From: Candidatus Syntropharchaeum sp.
GTDB taxonomy: Archaea > Halobacteriota > Syntropharchaeia > Syntropharchaeales > Syntropharchaeaceae
DNA length: 34,079 nt
NCBI GenBank assembly: GCA_026134025.1
Contig: JAOQII010000017.1
Span: forward strand, 1-34,079
Direction of reading: 5' to 3'
The translations under genes and the position numbers were made by a program. The first letter of the stretch is position 1; each line of letters begins with the position of its first letter. This document shows positions 1 to 8,540 of this stretch, piece by piece. Under the pieces are notes generated by a model. That model made no database searches, was not told the origin of the DNA, and saw only the letters and a program-made list of their open reading frames with translations.

Positions 1-638
1 CACTGCCCCAGACAGCGGCACTCTTCTCTGGACAGCACTCATGGTACAACCTGAGTGAGAGTGGAAGTCAGGTGCCGTGTATGAAGTGTCATGGTGATAT
101 CAACGCAGAGATGATCGATAGTAATAACGGTGTGCATACAACCCTTGCATCTCCAGGATGTGACTGTCACAGGGTCTCTGGAACAGGTGTTGCAGATGGT
201 GATGGTACAGGCTCAACCCCAGGTACAACATCCCACGCAGCTGAGACGATCGCGTGTATGCTCTGCCATGAGAACAACACCCGAACCGGTGGATCATATC
301 CATTTGCAGGTGGTTTCAACACAACACTGGTCTATCAGGGAACAGGTGCATCAACCCAGTACAACTACTCGTGGGGCAATGGCACAGGCGGTGGCTATGC
401 TGCACATACCGACTTCCTCAGGGAGTCGATAAACGATTCACTGATGACAGACTCAAACGAAGCATGCATCGCATGCCACACAAGGATCGGTGTTAACATC
501 TCATGGACAAAATCGACGACGATGCACTTCAACGCATCTGAGACCAACCAGGGTGTCTGGACAATCGATGACTTCACAGCGCACGGCAGCAATGTAACAG
601 CATCCACATACCAGAACAACTGGACAAACAGTTACTGA
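1..638 (+). CDS. Multiheme c-type cytochrome, secreted, 5' truncated by window edge
   Basis: The reading frame is open from the first bases, so the gene begins outside the window; a GTG at 72 is internal. The visible ~211 residues carry three canonical haem c sites (CMKCH, CMLCH, CIACH) and one shortened CxCH (CDCH). Several further histidines could be distal ligands. About ten N-x-S/T sequons (NLS, NNT, NTT, NYS, NGT, NDS, NIS, NAS, NVT, NWT) and a Thr/Ser/Gly/Asn-rich composition point to a glycosylated protein outside the membrane. No C-terminal membrane anchor is visible; the chain ends in NWTNSY. Multiheme cytochromes of this kind serve extracellular or interspecies electron transfer in ANME, Syntrophoarchaeum and some Archaeoglobi. 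Partner and total haem number cannot be judged. A hairpin terminator follows, so it is the last gene of its transcript. Confidence 0.85.
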   Translation, partial: LPQTAALFSGQHSWYNLSESGSQVPCMKCHGDINAEMIDSNNGVHTTLASPGCDCHRVSGTGVADGDGTGSTPGTTSHAAETIACMLCHENNTRTGGSYPFAGGFNTTLVYQGTGASTQYNYSWGNGTGGGYAAHTDFLRESINDSLMTDSNEACIACHTRIGVNISWTKSTTMHFNASETNQGVWTIDDFTAHGSNVTASTYQNNWTNSY

Positions 639-644
639 AAATGA

Positions 645-692
645 GAGGGTTTATCCCCTCCTCTTTCTCCTTTTTCTACTTCCAAACTTTTT
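645..692 (+). terminator. Hairpin plus T-rich terminator after the cytochrome gene
   Basis: GAGGG at 645-649 pairs with CCCTC at 656-660 across a 6-nt loop. A pyrimidine/T-rich tract with T5 runs follows to about 692. It lies just after the TGA at 636-638 and would separate the cytochrome transcript from the next gene. Confidence 0.5.
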
Positions 693-751
693 ATTGCTCC
701 TCAAAAAAACCTTAAATGGGATGCATTCTTATACTTCTGATGGAGTTTGGT

Positions 752-1960
752 ATGACCACCGATATATCAGAAGCCATCCTCGATCATTTAGATAGGGAAG
801 GTCTGATAGGCGATCTGGTACGCCCTGACTATACTGGATATTCCATCCTCAATGTTGCACCCACGATAGCAGCGTTTCTTGGGATAAACCTCGAGACAGG
901 CAAGCCCCTACAGCAGCTTGAGATCGTTAAGGGTGCGATCAAAGCTGAAGGGATCTCTCCCAAGCACGAAAAGGTAGTCCTTTTATTCATCGATTCATTC
1001 AACAAAAGTATGGACGATCTCATAATCGATGCCGTGAAGGAGAAGAAGTGCGTCAGTGGAGTACTCACTTCCACATTTCCATCGCTCACCCCAACATGCA
1101 CCGCCAGTATGACGACCGGCATCCCACCGATATCTCATGGTATCGTTGGATTCAACATCCTTATCGAGGGGTCCATCTACAGCATCTTTGAACTTGAACC
1201 CATGCTCGGTGGAAAGGAACTTTCCCTGGATTTCTTAAAGGAGATTTTTGATCTTCCAGATATATTCGCGCTGTGTAAAAGCGAAGGGATTGGTGTTACA
1301 ATCCTACTCCCAGAAGATATAGCGGCGAAAGAATCAAGCACCGCCATCTTTGAGGATATCAGGATCGAGCAGTTCGAGTCATTCAGGGAGATGTTCTTAA
1401 AAGTGCGTGAGATAGAGGATCGTTTCCTGTACGTTTATATCCCTGTATTTGATACAATACTCCATGATGAGGGTGCATCTTCTGCAAAAATCCATTCAGA
1501 ACTATCCAATCTGATAGAAGCTCTCAAATCAGAGGTTGATAACTTCAAGAATACGCTTCTATTTCTCATTTCAGACCATGGTCAGATAGAGCTGAATCCC
1601 GAGAATGTTCTGAGACTCGATAATGCGAGGCTACTTAGATGCTATACGCACCCACCTGCTGTAAGTGGTGGCAGGATCGCATACCTCTACACCGATAGCG
1701 TGGAAGAGGTTGAATCTATACTTGAAAAAGAGAAAGACAGAGTGATTCTGATGAGGTCTGAGGACGCGGTAAGTGGTGGTCTATTTGGAAAAGGCTCTGT
1801 GGCAGCGGAATTTAAAGAAAGGATCGGTGATCTGGTCTTAATCGCAAAAGGGAATACGTACTTGAAGTATCCATACCTCAACGATAAGACCTATAAATCG
1901 TCCCATGGTGCATTAAGCAGGGAAGAGATGCTGGTTCCATTCACCTTAATCGAGTTTTAG
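752..1960 (+). CDS. Alkaline phosphatase superfamily phosphodiesterase/nucleotide pyrophosphatase-like protein
   Basis: A ~402-residue cytoplasmic protein without signal peptide. It shows the type I phosphodiesterase/nucleotide pyrophosphatase pattern: an N-terminal metal Asp strand (LLFIDSF), a nucleophile region TFPSLTPTCTASMTTGIPP with SHGIVGF, a central D...H metal pair (VFDTILHDEG), SDHGQ, and a late SSHGAL histidine. The family hydrolyses phosphodiesters, phosphate or sulfate esters with two metals; the substrate is not predictable here. The frame opens at ATG 716, but ATG 752 is preferred. It follows GGAG (742-745) at ~6 nt, and a TATA-like CTTAAATG lies at 711-718, which would put transcription start near 740. 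It sits 70 nt before a CysC-like kinase with its own TATA-like element, so co-transcription is uncertain. Confidence 0.75.
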   Translation: MTTDISEAILDHLDREGLIGDLVRPDYTGYSILNVAPTIAAFLGINLETGKPLQQLEIVKGAIKAEGISPKHEKVVLLFIDSFNKSMDDLIIDAVKEKKCVSGVLTSTFPSLTPTCTASMTTGIPPISHGIVGFNILIEGSIYSIFELEPMLGGKELSLDFLKEIFDLPDIFALCKSEGIGVTILLPEDIAAKESSTAIFEDIRIEQFESFREMFLKVREIEDRFLYVYIPVFDTILHDEGASSAKIHSELSNLIEALKSEVDNFKNTLLFLISDHGQIELNPENVLRLDNARLLRCYTHPPAVSGGRIAYLYTDSVEEVESILEKEKDRVILMRSEDAVSGGLFGKGSVAAEFKERIGDLVLIAKGNTYLKYPYLNDKTYKSSHGALSREEMLVPFTLIEF

Positions 1961-1997
1961 ATCCAGTGGCACTGCCTGCATGAAACCTCGAACAACT

Positions 1998-2004
1998 ATT
2001 TAAG
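1998..2004 (+). promoter_or_regulatory. TATA-like element of the cysC-like gene
   Basis: TATTTAA is centred ~30 nt before ATG 2031, with no Shine-Dalgarno between, consistent with a leaderless archaeal transcript. Confidence 0.4.
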
Positions 2005-2030
2005 CTCAGAGAAGAAAATATACCTGATAA

Positions 2031-2600
2031 ATGGGATGGGTGATCTGGCTTACAGGCTTACCTGGATCTGGTAAGACAACGATCGCAGAGGAGACTCAGA
2101 AAAGACTTGAAAGGAAAGGGATATCTGCTACAAGGCTTGAACTTGATGAGATTCGAAAGCAGATAACTCCTGATCCAACCTACTCAGATGAAGAGCGCGA
2201 GATCGTCTATAGATCTCTTGGATACATGGCGAAACTCCTGTCTGATCACGAGATAAATGTTATAATTGATGCAACAGCCAATCGAAGAGCTTATCGTGAG
2301 TTTGCAAGGGGTTTGATCCCGAATTTCATGGAGGTCTACATAAAAACGCCGCTTGATCTCTGTATCGAGCGAGAGGCTCACCGTGATGCGAGATACGCAC
2401 CGAAAGGGATTTATGATAGATCAACAAGACGTGGTGCGAACGTTCCTGGTGTTAATGTTGTCTATGAAGTACCCAAGAACCCAGAGATCGTGATAGATAC
2501 GGTTGATATGAGCCCTCAAGACGCAGCAGAGGTTATCACGGATTGGGTGATGAAACGAGGTGACTTCTGGGGAGGTATGAACCATGAGAAGAAGATCTGA
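2031..2600 (+). CDS. cysC: Adenylylsulfate kinase-like P-loop kinase (CysC family)
   Basis: 189 residues with Walker A GLPGSGKTT at 9-17 and the CysC fold order: LDEIR in place of the usual LDGDNIR, a YSDEER segment, IIDAT, then KGIYDR for KGLYKK, and VVYEVPKNPE for SPYEAPENPE. APS kinase phosphorylates adenylylsulfate at the 3' position to PAPS. Here the residues usually contacting APS are noticeably changed, so a different small hydroxyl or phospho-ester substrate is possible. ATG 2031 is preferred: TATTTAA at 1998-2004 lies ~30 nt upstream, giving a leaderless mRNA. The 3' end overlaps the rhomboid gene by 17 nt, so the two are co-transcribed. Confidence 0.75.
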   Translation: MGWVIWLTGLPGSGKTTIAEETQKRLERKGISATRLELDEIRKQITPDPTYSDEEREIVYRSLGYMAKLLSDHEINVIIDATANRRAYREFARGLIPNFMEVYIKTPLDLCIEREAHRDARYAPKGIYDRSTRRGANVPGVNVVYEVPKNPEIVIDTVDMSPQDAAEVITDWVMKRGDFWGGMNHEKKI

Positions 2601-3201
2601 GGCTAAACAGTACTACGAACCTCTTCGTTACTACGTCCCCTACAAAAACTACACCCTCTACCTGATCGGGATCTGTGTGATTGTCTACTTTCTCCAGGTA
2701 CTGATACGACCCTTCACGTCCTACTTTATCCTGAGCGGTGCGAGTTTAGCTTTGCAGCCATGGACACTTATAACTCACATCTTCCTCCATGGTAGCATGG
2801 GACATCTCTTCTTCAATATGCTCTTTCTCTTCTTCTTCGGACCTGCGCTTGAGCGGCGGGTTGGAAGCAATAAGTTCCTCATCATATTCTTAATCTGCGG
2901 GGTTCTCGGAGGGCTTGGGCACATTTTGACCTCTCCAGATTCGGCTGTTCTCGGTGCAAGCGGGGCGCTATACGGGGTTCTTGGCGCGCTTGCAATCCTT
3001 GAGCCTGAGATGATGATATTCATCTACTTCATCCCGATGAAGATCACGTATGCTGTGCTCTTTTTTGCAGCCTTTGATATATTGATGGCGGGCTCTGGTG
3101 ACATGATCGCTCACACCGCACATTTGAGCGGGCTTGTTGGCGGGCTCTTGATCGGAAAATATTTAGAAGGTAGCGTGGGTAGTCGTTACCACGGGAGATG
3201 A
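2584..3201 (+). CDS. Rhomboid-family intramembrane serine protease
   Basis: 205 residues with about six hydrophobic segments. Rhomboid hallmarks are HIFLHGSMGHLFFNM (histidine/asparagine in TM2), the catalytic GASGALYG with Ser126, and the partner histidine in AHTAHLSGLVGG (His180). Such proteases cleave single-pass membrane proteins within the bilayer; the substrate is unknown. The start at 2584 follows GGGGAGG (2569-2575) at a good distance and overlaps the end of the cysC-like gene. A P-loop protein starts 3 nt after the stop, so it lies in the middle of an operon that may extend into the pilus genes. Confidence 0.93.
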   Translation: MRRRSEAKQYYEPLRYYVPYKNYTLYLIGICVIVYFLQVLIRPFTSYFILSGASLALQPWTLITHIFLHGSMGHLFFNMLFLFFFGPALERRVGSNKFLIIFLICGVLGGLGHILTSPDSAVLGASGALYGVLGALAILEPEMMIFIYFIPMKITYAVLFFAAFDILMAGSGDMIAHTAHLSGLVGGLLIGKYLEGSVGSRYHGR

Positions 3202-3204
3202 CCT

Positions 3205-4332
3205 ATGCCAATTGCAAAGAGCCTTGGTTCTGCCTACAGAACTTTCTTCCTGGAGCCGATTGAGAGCAAAGAGCAAATGCAAGCGTTCTACGTGAACCGT
3301 GAAAGCCCGATAGAGGAGATTAAAGAGACGATCATATCATCGGATAAAAGCAAAAAGCTTCTTCTGATTGGTGAGAGGGGAAGCGGTATCACAACAGAGC
3401 TTAACAGGCTTTCAATGAAACTCAATGAAGAAGGAAAAATTTTTACATTCACCTACAACCTCGGGGAACTTCTTGATCTGGGTGCATTTGATCTTAGTAC
3501 ATTTTTCACAGGTTTAGCGATAGGTATCTATGAGCTTTCTGAGAATGGTGTTGAGGTTGAACCGAAGGTAAAAGAAGGGTTCGAGGCTTTTCTCATCGAT
3601 CTTGTTGGTCTTACACCAGCCGATGATGATATGATAAAGCGATCCTTCAAACTTCCACTATCAGGGCGACTGAGGTTTGAGATGAACTATAGATCGAGGA
3701 GTAAGAAATCAAAAACGTCCGATTCTCTTTCAGAGGATGAGTCGGCTCAAAAGATTGCCGATCTTGTAGCTGAGATTGATAGGTTCATCGATGCGGTTGA
3801 AAAGGGATTAAATTGCAGGTTTATTCTTATACTCGATGATATGGATTTTATCTTGAAAGAAGAGGATGCTCTGGACTTATTTTTGAGGCAGTCCGATCTG
3901 ATTCTCAAACCGTCCTGCAGCATCATCTATGCAGCTTCTACCTTATTAACCTCTAAGAGGGGTTTTGAGATGCTAAAAGGTCGTCTTGATGGAGTTTATA
4001 CCTTATTATTCCCTGAGGATAAAAAAGCATTCTTCAAAGAGGTAATCTACCGCAGGATGGATCGAAAGCTCATCGATTACGATGCGATCGAGGTTCTGGT
4101 AGATATTGCAGCCGATCTTCCCCTGCTTATCTCAACGATGCGGGGCGTATTGAAGGAGGCGTACCATCTTCATGCAGATCGCATCACCCTGGATCTTGTC
4201 AGGTCTTACCTGAATAAGTTGCGAGAAGGAAAAAAAGGTGCAGAAAGTCCGCTCTATCGATACACGGTCGAGGAGGATCGTAAGCTGTTTTATTACGAAG
4301 ATATGGATACATATAGGGAGACGTATCTTTAG
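3205..4332 (+). CDS. P-loop ATPase-like protein with substituted Walker A lysine
   Basis: 375 residues, soluble. Residues 56-64 read GERGSGITT, a clear Walker A in which the invariant lysine is isoleucine (Ile62). The surroundings ('...TTELNRL') resemble the GxxGxGKSTELNRL class of AAA/STAND-like ATPases. A Walker B, RFILILDDMDF, lies at ~205-215, and the C-terminal half is helical with ISTMRGVLKEA-type sensor/winged-helix-like sequence. Without the lysine the protein may bind nucleotide but hydrolyse poorly. It starts 3 nt after the rhomboid stop; a 44-nt gap separates it from the pilus ATPase. The family was not recognised by name, and function is unknown. It could be a regulatory partner of the rhomboid or of the secretion machine; that link is inference from position only. 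Confidence 0.6.
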   Translation: MPIAKSLGSAYRTFFLEPIESKEQMQAFYVNRESPIEEIKETIISSDKSKKLLLIGERGSGITTELNRLSMKLNEEGKIFTFTYNLGELLDLGAFDLSTFFTGLAIGIYELSENGVEVEPKVKEGFEAFLIDLVGLTPADDDMIKRSFKLPLSGRLRFEMNYRSRSKKSKTSDSLSEDESAQKIADLVAEIDRFIDAVEKGLNCRFILILDDMDFILKEEDALDLFLRQSDLILKPSCSIIYAASTLLTSKRGFEMLKGRLDGVYTLLFPEDKKAFFKEVIYRRMDRKLIDYDAIEVLVDIAADLPLLISTMRGVLKEAYHLHADRITLDLVRSYLNKLREGKKGAESPLYRYTVEEDRKLFYYEDMDTYRETYL

Positions 4333-4376
4333 AAAACAGCTAAAGCTAAATATCATGGTATTTAAAAAATAACTTA

Positions 4377-5987
4377 ATGAGTGGAGGATATATCACAGAT
4401 CTTCTCTCCCGCATCACTGGTCGCGGTTTTCAGGAGGTGTATGATCAGGAGGAAGATATAGAGGATCTTGAGCTCATTCTTTTCGATGGGCTTGAGGGTT
4501 TCAGTGAGATTGATCGATACTGGCTCAGGAAGCCTTTTGCCTTTGCCTCGATCCTCTACAATGAAGAGGAGAATGCATACTACTATTATCTTGCAGAACC
4601 AGAACTGACACCTTTTGAGCGGGCACTCCTTGAGAAGACGTATGATGACCTGAGGGATGTTCTCGTCCTCGAAGTCGGGGTTGAACCTGAGAATAAAGAG
4701 GAAGTTCTCAAATCTCATGCAAATAAGCTTTTGAGCAGGTATGCTGTAGCGATAGAGAAGGAATCACGTGCAAAGATCCTCTATTATCTCAGTCGAAACT
4801 GCATAGGGGCTGGAAAGATCGATGCGCTGATGTATGATGAGTTTATAGAGGATATATCCTGCGATGGTGTCGGTGTCCCGATCTTTTTATATCACAAACG
4901 TTATCAGAACATAAAGACAAATCTATCCTTTGATGAGAATGAACTCGACTCTTTTGTGGTCGTTCTTGCACAAAAATGTGGTAAACACCTCTCGATCGCA
5001 GAACCGATGCTCGATGCGACGATGCAGGATGGTTCACGCCTTCAGATCACACTTGGAAGGGATATTACAACTCGGGGAAGCTCATTCACGATAAGACGCT
5101 TCGCATCACACCCATTCACGCCCGTCGATCTTCTGCGATATGGAACATTCACAAAGGAGATGCTCGCTTACCTCTGGCTCTGCATCGAGAACAACAGGAG
5201 TCTGCTCTTTGCAGGAGGTACAGCAGCGGGTAAGACCTCTGCGTTGAATGCGGTCTCGCTATTCATCCCACCAAACGCAAAGATCATCTCGATCGAAGAT
5301 ACGAGAGAGCTTACACTCTACCATGATAACTGGATCGCTGATGTAACAAGATCATCGACGTTGAGTGGGGGTGTTCGTGAGATCGATATGTATGAGCTGC
5401 TGCGACATGCGCTCAGACAACGACCAGAGTACCTCCTCGTGGGCGAAGTAAGAGGCAGAGAAGCCCACACGCTCTTTCAGGCGATGTCGACGGGGCACAC
5501 GACCTACTCCACGATGCATGCATCATCGATCGAGGAGGTTGTAAACAGGCTGAGGAATGAGCCGATCGGCGTTCCCCTGATGATGTTGCAGGCGCTCGAT
5601 ATCCTCGCTGTCCAGCGATTGATACATATCAAGGGGGAGCGTGTGAGGCGGTGTGATGTAATCGTGGAGTTTGCAGGGATCGATTCCGCAACGAATAACA
5701 TAAAGATAAACGAACTCTACCGGTTCAACCCCAACACAGATTCCTTTGAGATGGGTGCAGACTCGATCGTGCTTGCAAAGATCCAGAATCAGCGTGGGTG
5801 GACAAGGGCTGAACTTGAAGAGGATCTGAGGCGAAGAGCGATCCTGCTCGAGTATATGTTAAAAGAAGATATGTGGGATTATCGAGAGATTTCAATGCTC
5901 ATGCAGCGATATTTCCTCAATGCAGATCCTGTTAGGGGCTTGATCGAAGAAGTGGTCGAGAATGATGCGGATGAACCTGATCGATAG
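4377..5987 (+). CDS. Archaeal type IV pilus / type II secretion ATPase (FlaI/TadA/GspE family)
   Basis: 536 residues. Walker A is AGGTAAGKTS at 279-288, the Asp box EDTREL at 307-312, Walker B YLLVGEVRG at 352-360, then the His-box region STGHTTYSTMHA. The ~230-residue N-terminal domain with DRYWL and AEPELTPFE is typical of archaeal pilus ATPases. The hexameric motor powers assembly of pilin-like filaments at the cytoplasmic membrane. The next gene, the platform protein, overlaps it by 26 nt. No pilin or prepilin peptidase gene lies in the window. ATG 4377 has no Shine-Dalgarno, and a TATA-like TATTTAAAA lies only ~10-18 nt upstream, so the true start or promoter is uncertain. It is distinguished from archaellum ArlI only by context: there are no other arl genes. 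Confidence 0.93.
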   Translation: MSGGYITDLLSRITGRGFQEVYDQEEDIEDLELILFDGLEGFSEIDRYWLRKPFAFASILYNEEENAYYYYLAEPELTPFERALLEKTYDDLRDVLVLEVGVEPENKEEVLKSHANKLLSRYAVAIEKESRAKILYYLSRNCIGAGKIDALMYDEFIEDISCDGVGVPIFLYHKRYQNIKTNLSFDENELDSFVVVLAQKCGKHLSIAEPMLDATMQDGSRLQITLGRDITTRGSSFTIRRFASHPFTPVDLLRYGTFTKEMLAYLWLCIENNRSLLFAGGTAAGKTSALNAVSLFIPPNAKIISIEDTRELTLYHDNWIADVTRSSTLSGGVREIDMYELLRHALRQRPEYLLVGEVRGREAHTLFQAMSTGHTTYSTMHASSIEEVVNRLRNEPIGVPLMMLQALDILAVQRLIHIKGERVRRCDVIVEFAGIDSATNNIKINELYRFNPNTDSFEMGADSIVLAKIQNQRGWTRAELEEDLRRRAILLEYMLKEDMWDYREISMLMQRYFLNADPVRGLIEEVVENDADEPDR

Positions 5988-7896
5988 GATTGGATACAGG
6001 CTCTTTGGTGAAAGGATCCTGAAAAAGAAGATCTATTATTTTGGACTTCAAAAGAGGCTGCGACAGTCGCAGATCCCCTATCCATTCGATCAGTACGTCG
6101 CATCTGCGATCATGTACTCGTTGATCGCGGCCGTGATCGGGGGTCTTCTCGGTTACCTCTTTGCACCAACGCTTCTCAGGATGATTGAGTTCTATACACC
6201 CATGTTCAATATCCATCTAACATCATCGTTCTCCTGGCTTGCACCCTGGCGCGATCTTATTGTAACAGTTATCGCATCCTTCACCCTATTTCTGATTTTC
6301 TGGCAGGCTACATACCGTCTGATCCTTTTTTATCCATCGCTTCTTCTCAGTCTCCGAAAAGACGAGATGGATAGTATCCTCCCACATGCTGTCACTTTCA
6401 TGTATGCACTCAACAAGGGTGGGATGAACCTTCTCGATGTCTTCAGGACGCTCGCATCCCATAGAGGTATCTACACCGTGGCATCAGATGAAGCAGGTCG
6501 CATTGTTCGCGATGTTGACTACCTGGGGTACGATCTTACAACCGCGCTTCATAACGCGAGTCAGTCATCTTCTTCTGAGCGGTTCAGGGATTTCATCGAG
6601 AACATGACATCGGTAATTGATAGTGGGGGAGATCTAAAGAGCTATCTCGGAAAGCAAGCGAAACAGTATCAGGAGGATGCTGTAGATGAGCAGAAGGCAT
6701 TCCTTGAGATGCTTGAACTCATCTCAGAGTCTTATGTCACGCTATTTGTCGCAGGACCAATCTTTCTGATCGTTGTAATCGTTCTCATGGGCATGATGGG
6801 CTCGGTCTATGTTAGTTTTCTCTACCTCCTGATCTATGCCGTAATCCCGATCGGATCGCTTGCGTTCATCGTCCTTATAAACTCGATCTCAAGATCGGTG
6901 CACGAGGAGGGTGGTGAAAAGGTCATTAAAACGAGAAGACGTATCGATGTATTCAGAGATGTCAAAGAGATCAGGGTTGAGCCAGATGCTGAAGCAAGCT
7001 TTTTCAGGGCACTCCAGAGATATGAGATGCTGGAGCGCCCAATCACTTTTTTGAAGCATCCGTATCGAGCGTTCATCGAAGCGCCAAGACGGGTGCTGTA
7101 TCTTTCGATCCCTGCATCGATTCTTTTCTTGGTTTTCATGCTCAACAGGCTTGAAACACTCACACCTGGTTCTGTAGATGATATTTTATTCTTTACTCTT
7201 CTTATCGCATTTGTACCCTTTGCCCTCACGTTTGAGATCAAGGGGCGGATTGTTAAGGCGATCGAAAAGGCTGTGCCTGACTTTCTCAGCTCACTTTCAA
7301 GCGTGAGTGGTGCAGGACTCACGTTAAAGCGTGCGATTGAGACCGTTCTCAGATCGGATCTTGGTGTTTTAACAAGTGAGGTCAAGAAGATCAGGTCTGA
7401 TATGGAATGGGGAAGTTCAACCCAGGATGCACTCTACAAATTCGAAGAGCGTCTAAAGATTGGGGCGGTTTCTCGTGCAGTAACGCTGATCGTAAAGGCT
7501 TCAGAGGTTTCAGGCGATGTTAGAGAGGTCTTATCGATCGCTGCAAAGGATGCAGCGACTACCGAGCGATTGCGGGAGGAACGATACTCAAACACCTTCA
7601 TCTATCTCATCATAATATACATAGCGTTCGGGGTCTTTCTCGGAATACTTTACGTCATATCTTCAGTCTTTTTGCCACTCATGCCATCTCCAGAAACGAT
7701 TCCACTCCAGCAGACGGTAAGATCGTCCATAGCTCCCAGTGCTTACAGGCTCCTCTTCTTCCATGCAGTCCTGATACAGGGTTTTTTCTCAGGGCTTATA
7801 GCAGGTGAGATCGGCGAGGGCAATGTCCTAAGCGGTATAAAGCACGCGCTCATCATGATGACGATCGCATACACGCTCTTCATGCTTTTTCTCTGA
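5962..7896 (+). CDS. Archaeal type IV pilus platform membrane protein (FlaJ/TadC type, two T2SSF domains)
   Basis: 644 residues with two type II secretion F domains. The first is around residues 140-220 (TFMYALNKGGMNLLDVFRTL ... SGGDLKSYL) and the second around 430-520 (DFLSSLSSVSGAGLTLKRAI ... ASEVSGDVREVL). Each is followed by hydrophobic helices, and the N- and C-termini also carry membrane segments. This is the double-length arrangement usual for archaeal FlaJ/PilC-like platforms. It couples the cytoplasmic motor encoded just upstream (26-nt overlap) to extrusion of pilin subunits. The 3' end overlaps the convergent trmY gene by 17 nt. Confidence 0.92.
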   Translation: MMRMNLIDRIGYRLFGERILKKKIYYFGLQKRLRQSQIPYPFDQYVASAIMYSLIAAVIGGLLGYLFAPTLLRMIEFYTPMFNIHLTSSFSWLAPWRDLIVTVIASFTLFLIFWQATYRLILFYPSLLLSLRKDEMDSILPHAVTFMYALNKGGMNLLDVFRTLASHRGIYTVASDEAGRIVRDVDYLGYDLTTALHNASQSSSSERFRDFIENMTSVIDSGGDLKSYLGKQAKQYQEDAVDEQKAFLEMLELISESYVTLFVAGPIFLIVVIVLMGMMGSVYVSFLYLLIYAVIPIGSLAFIVLINSISRSVHEEGGEKVIKTRRRIDVFRDVKEIRVEPDAEASFFRALQRYEMLERPITFLKHPYRAFIEAPRRVLYLSIPASILFLVFMLNRLETLTPGSVDDILFFTLLIAFVPFALTFEIKGRIVKAIEKAVPDFLSSLSSVSGAGLTLKRAIETVLRSDLGVLTSEVKKIRSDMEWGSSTQDALYKFEERLKIGAVSRAVTLIVKASEVSGDVREVLSIAAKDAATTERLREERYSNTFIYLIIIYIAFGVFLGILYVISSVFLPLMPSPETIPLQQTVRSSIAPSAYRLLFFHAVLIQGFFSGLIAGEIGEGNVLSGIKHALIMMTIAYTLFMLFL

Positions 7897-8512
7897 ACTT
7901 TAGCGCCACCCTATCGATCTCATTTAAAAGCAGGATGATGCAGTGATCCGCATGAAGAACCCTTGGACCAACCGAGATTCGAGAAGCTCCAAGATCATCG
8001 AGAAGTTTTTCATCTGCCCGGTTCAGTCCTGTATGATCACCAAGCACAAATAACGGATCTTTATCAAGCCATTCTTCAATCTCGGACTCAATCCCTCTTA
8101 TATCCCTGGATGCTTCTTGAAGATAGATTATCGGATCAAAACCTCCCTCCTCGATGAGATCGTAAAGGTCGCCTCTTCTTATCGTAATCCCGGGCGTACT
8201 TCGCCGAATATCACCACTATCCAGCCCAAGACCTTCTTTCAGGGCAATCTTGATCAATGCAGCGGTGCTACGTTCATCTGGATTCAGATGTTTGAGGTGA
8301 CCACCATCAAGGGTTAAGATCTTTGGTGGATCACCCTTCCCTCGAAGGATGAGATGCAGCTGAATATCACGCCTTATTCCATGTGATAGAAGAAATGCAG
8401 AGTTCACAGACCTGCACAGCACATCTATCCGCCCAGATGATCCAGGAAGGTCATCCAAGCTGAATTGTGGGCTTGTGAAGGCGAGGTTTCCAACCACGGT
8501 GATATGTTTCAT
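7880..8512 (-). CDS. trmY: tRNA (pseudouridine(54)-N1)-methyltransferase TrmY
   Basis: TrmY is a SPOUT-class enzyme using S-adenosylmethionine to turn pseudouridine 54 of archaeal tRNA into N1-methylpseudouridine. The protein matches the family throughout: DLPGSSGRIDVLCRSV, LLSHGIRRD, STPGITIRRG, and the C-terminal SAM-binding knot FVLGDHTGL ... RISVGPRVLHADHCI. The ATG at 8512 gives 210 residues, close to the family's ~200. The frame runs open further upstream to 8686, but that extension crosses the divergent promoter and has no similarity. A TATA-like GTATAAAAAC lies 29-38 nt upstream. Monocistronic; convergent with the pilus platform gene. Confidence 0.95.
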   Translation of the reverse strand: MKHITVVGNLAFTSPQFSLDDLPGSSGRIDVLCRSVNSAFLLSHGIRRDIQLHLILRGKGDPPKILTLDGGHLKHLNPDERSTAALIKIALKEGLGLDSGDIRRSTPGITIRRGDLYDLIEEGGFDPIIYLQEASRDIRGIESEIEEWLDKDPLFVLGDHTGLNRADEKLLDDLGASRISVGPRVLHADHCIILLLNEIDRVALKFREKA

Positions 8513-8540
8513 AGAACCAGATTCTCGGGGATAAAGATAA

